Of a stretch of DNA of 31,559 nucleotides, positions 30,231 to 31,559 are shown piece by piece; position 1 is the stretch's first letter, and every line of letters starts with the position of its first letter. Below the pieces are notes generated by a model. That model searched no databases. It was not told the DNA's origin and saw only the letters and a program-made list of their open reading frames with translations. Origin of the DNA: JARRJS01 sp037388885. Its GTDB lineage: Bacteria > Gemmatimonadota > Gemmatimonadetes > Longimicrobiales > RSA9. Where the stretch lies: the NCBI GenBank assembly GCA_037388885.1, contig JARRJS010000068.1, positions 1 to 31,559 on the forward strand, in the 5' to 3' direction. Both the position numbers and the translations under genes were made by a program.

Positions 30231-30818
30231 TCATGAGGCGGGCGGCGGCGTCTCCGCCGCCGCCGAGGAGGCGTCGAGGTGGGGCGCGAGCGCGCTGCGC
30301 AGATCGGACAGGGCGAGGCTCATGTGGTTGGCGACCGTCTGTGGGGAGAGCCCCATGACGGCGGCGATTTCCGCGTAGGTGAGCCCCTCCTCACGGGCGA
30401 GGCGGAAGACTTCCCGGCGCTTCGGGGGCAGCGCCGCCACGGCTTTCGACGCGGCGGCGCGGAGCTGCGCCGCCTCCACGTCCGCCGACGGCTCGGCGGG
30501 CGGGCCGGGCGGATCGGCGGCCAGGGCGACCCGTTCCCCGCGTGCGTGTCGCCGCCGCTCATCCAGGGCGGTGTTCCGGGTGATGGTATACAGCAGTGAC
30601 CGCACCGAGCCCTCGTCGGTCCATCGCTCTCGCTGGGCCCACAGCCGGATGAAGGCCTCCTGCACCACGTCCTGCGGGTCCCCGCCGCCCAGGACGCGCC
30701 CCGCGTACTGGACCAGGGCGTCCCAGTACGTCGTGAGCAGCCGCTGCAGGGCCTGGGTGTCGCCGGAGCGGATGCCCGCGATGAGCTCCCGGTCCGACTG
30801 CCGGCTCGAGTCCGTCAT
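30231..30818 (-). CDS. ECF RNA polymerase sigma factor (FecI-like)
   Basis: A 195-residue ECF sigma factor. Region 2 spans about 24-90 (LLTTYWDALVQYAGRVLGGG, DPQDVVQEAFIRLWAQRERW), binding core polymerase and the -10 element. Region 4 spans about 120-175 (LPPKRREVFRLAREEGLTYA, EIAAVMGLSPQTVANHMSLA) with the helix-turn-helix for the -35 element. A Pro-rich linker joins them, and a short Ala/Pro-rich tail ends the protein. GGAGG lies ten bases before the ATG. It is the first gene of a sigma/fecR pair on the minus strand and is divergent from the STN-type receptor that starts near 31.1-31.4 kb, the usual arrangement for a FecIR-type signalling unit. The likely target promoter is at 31001-31024. 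Confidence 0.9.
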   Translation of the reverse strand: MTDSSRQSDRELIAGIRSGDTQALQRLLTTYWDALVQYAGRVLGGGDPQDVVQEAFIRLWAQRERWTDEGSVRSLLYTITRNTALDERRRHARGERVALAADPPGPPAEPSADVEAAQLRAAASKAVAALPPKRREVFRLAREEGLTYAEIAAVMGLSPQTVANHMSLALSDLRSALAPHLDASSAAAETPPPAS

Positions 30819-31000
30819 CCCGCGTGTGCCTCCGGCGCCGCGGTGCGAAGGCGCGGTACGCGCTCAACGATCCCCGCGATGCTCACAAGGGGTGTGCGGC
30901 CCAGCGTCGGCGGTGAGAGGAGGCCCGGATACCTCTGCCGACGTCCCTAAGAAAGGGCGACGGCTCCGGCGCCGCAAGGTGAATCCGGGTGCGATTGGTA

Positions 31001-31024
31001 GGAAAGCCGTCCTCCGGACGTGTC
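31001..31024 (+). promoter_or_regulatory. Candidate ECF-sigma promoter for the STN receptor
   Basis: GGAAA (31001-31005), 16 bp, then GTC (31022-31024) fits the general ECF promoter form (GGAAC, 16-17 bp, GTC). It faces the receptor gene and lies between it and the sigma gene. The predicted message would begin near 31032. Confidence 0.4.
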
Positions 31025-31363
31025 ATGGGTGAAAAAGTCGATCGGGGGCCGGACGGGAGCCCCGCCATGGACAACCAATCCCGTCGCGACTGGGTAAGAT
31101 GGGAGGGTGAGATGACGGGGGCGAACGGGGTCGGGATGAGGCGCGTGGGTGGGGTGGTCGTGGGATTCGCGGTCGCGGCGGTGTCCGTGGTGGGGTTGAC
31201 CGCCGTCCGGGGAATCCTGCCGGATTCGGGATCCGTGCACGGGTTCCTCGGTTCCTCTTTCGACTCGCAGCTCCTCGACGAGCTGCTCGAAGGAGCGCTC
31301 TGGCTCCTTTGGCGGAAGTGTGGGAAGCGCCGGCGGCGCAGCACGTTAACGGGAGAGGAGCGG

Positions 31364-31559
31364 ATGGGTATGCGTACCGGGACAGGGCCAGGGGCGGAGA
31401 TTCTCCGCCGGTGCCTGCCACCGATGGTCTGGATCGCGATCACGGTGTCGGCGCTCGGCGTCGCACAGGCGCCCCTCGCGGCGCAGGCCGCGCTGGACCG
31501 GCGCGCGGGGCTCAACGTGGAGGGCGCGGGCGTGGAGCAGGCGTTGCGCCTGCTTCGCC
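31364..31559 (+). CDS. STN-domain TonB-dependent receptor, N-terminal fragment
   Basis: The first 65 codons of a gene that runs off the window. MGMRTGTGPGAEILRRCLPP then MVWIAITVSALGVAQAPLAA is a signal peptide ending at AQA. It is followed by ALDRRAGLNVEGAGVEQALR, the start of a secretin/TonB N-terminal (STN) domain, which contacts FecR-type regulators. This is the pattern of SusC-like or FecA-like receptors of this phylum. GGAGAGGAG precedes ATG 31364. The same frame is open back to 31025, with another ATG at 31112 preceded by GGGAGG and a second hydrophobic stretch (VGGVVVGFAVAAVSVVGLTA), so a longer protein is possible. Position and domain suggest it is the sensor partner of the sigma/FecR pair at 29169-30818. 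The stretch 30819-31363 holds otherwise only the candidate promoter. Confidence 0.65.
   Translation, partial: MGMRTGTGPGAEILRRCLPPMVWIAITVSALGVAQAPLAAQAALDRRAGLNVEGAGVEQALRLLR

Overview
The window is high-GC bacterial DNA with several features typical of Gemmatimonadota (less likely Acidobacteriota). It has two PadR regulator plus ADOP/MacB-like permease pairs, a secreted M14 peptidase, an S9A prolyl-oligopeptidase lipoprotein, and an ECF sigma/FecR pair next to a receptor that begins with an STN domain. No rRNA, tRNA, CRISPR array, phage gene or transposase was seen. The taxonomic call is an inference from gene content and codon bias.

Layout. 1-5.0 kb: tail of a SAM methyltransferase, a small secreted DUF1579-like protein, a D-malate/tartrate dehydrogenase and a large M14 metallopeptidase. 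5.0-11.7 kb: an ABC exporter gene broken by a 23-bp tandem duplication, a MATE exporter and a TonB-dependent receptor closed by a strong terminator hairpin. 12.0-13.2 kb: a CGNR zinc-finger regulator divergent from an ABM-like monooxygenase, with a 28-bp-arm dyad spanning the shared promoter. 13.3-19.5 kb: two divergent PadR/ADOP units. The minus-strand pair is damaged by a perfect 91-bp inverted duplication; the plus-strand pair is intact, with overlapping genes. 19.6-26.1 kb: single genes (methyltransferase, cysteine-synthase-like enzyme, BtrH-like protein, metallophosphoesterase, SET-domain protein, SnoaL-like protein), most of them separated by repeat elements. 26.1-31.6 kb: prolyl oligopeptidase, TerB-like protein, FecR and ECF sigma on the minus strand, then the start of an STN/TonB receptor that may be their target.

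The most unusual content is not coding. Between 4.98 and 26.02 kb, nine intergenic gaps hold copies or single arms of one repeat family, here called E1-E9. A complete copy is a 235-480 bp inverted repeat. Its arms start and end with TCAGGTAGCAGGGCGCC or the complement, carry a short hairpin whose stem sequence differs between copies while pairing is largely kept, and share an inner core around GGGACTGCTGCC. Some ends carry a tandem heptamer (GGTAGCA)n, which puts a TAG stop in all three frames; two genes use such a TAG as their own stop codon. A second repeat family, built from GAGTTC/GAATTC hexamers, occurs at five sites, one of them inside a coding region. Together with the 91-bp inverted and 23-bp direct duplications, these show a region shaped by repeat-driven rearrangement. 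The plus-strand promoters that can be read share a TTGAC(A/C/G) -35 box, 17-18 bp, and a TATC(C/G)T -10 box.
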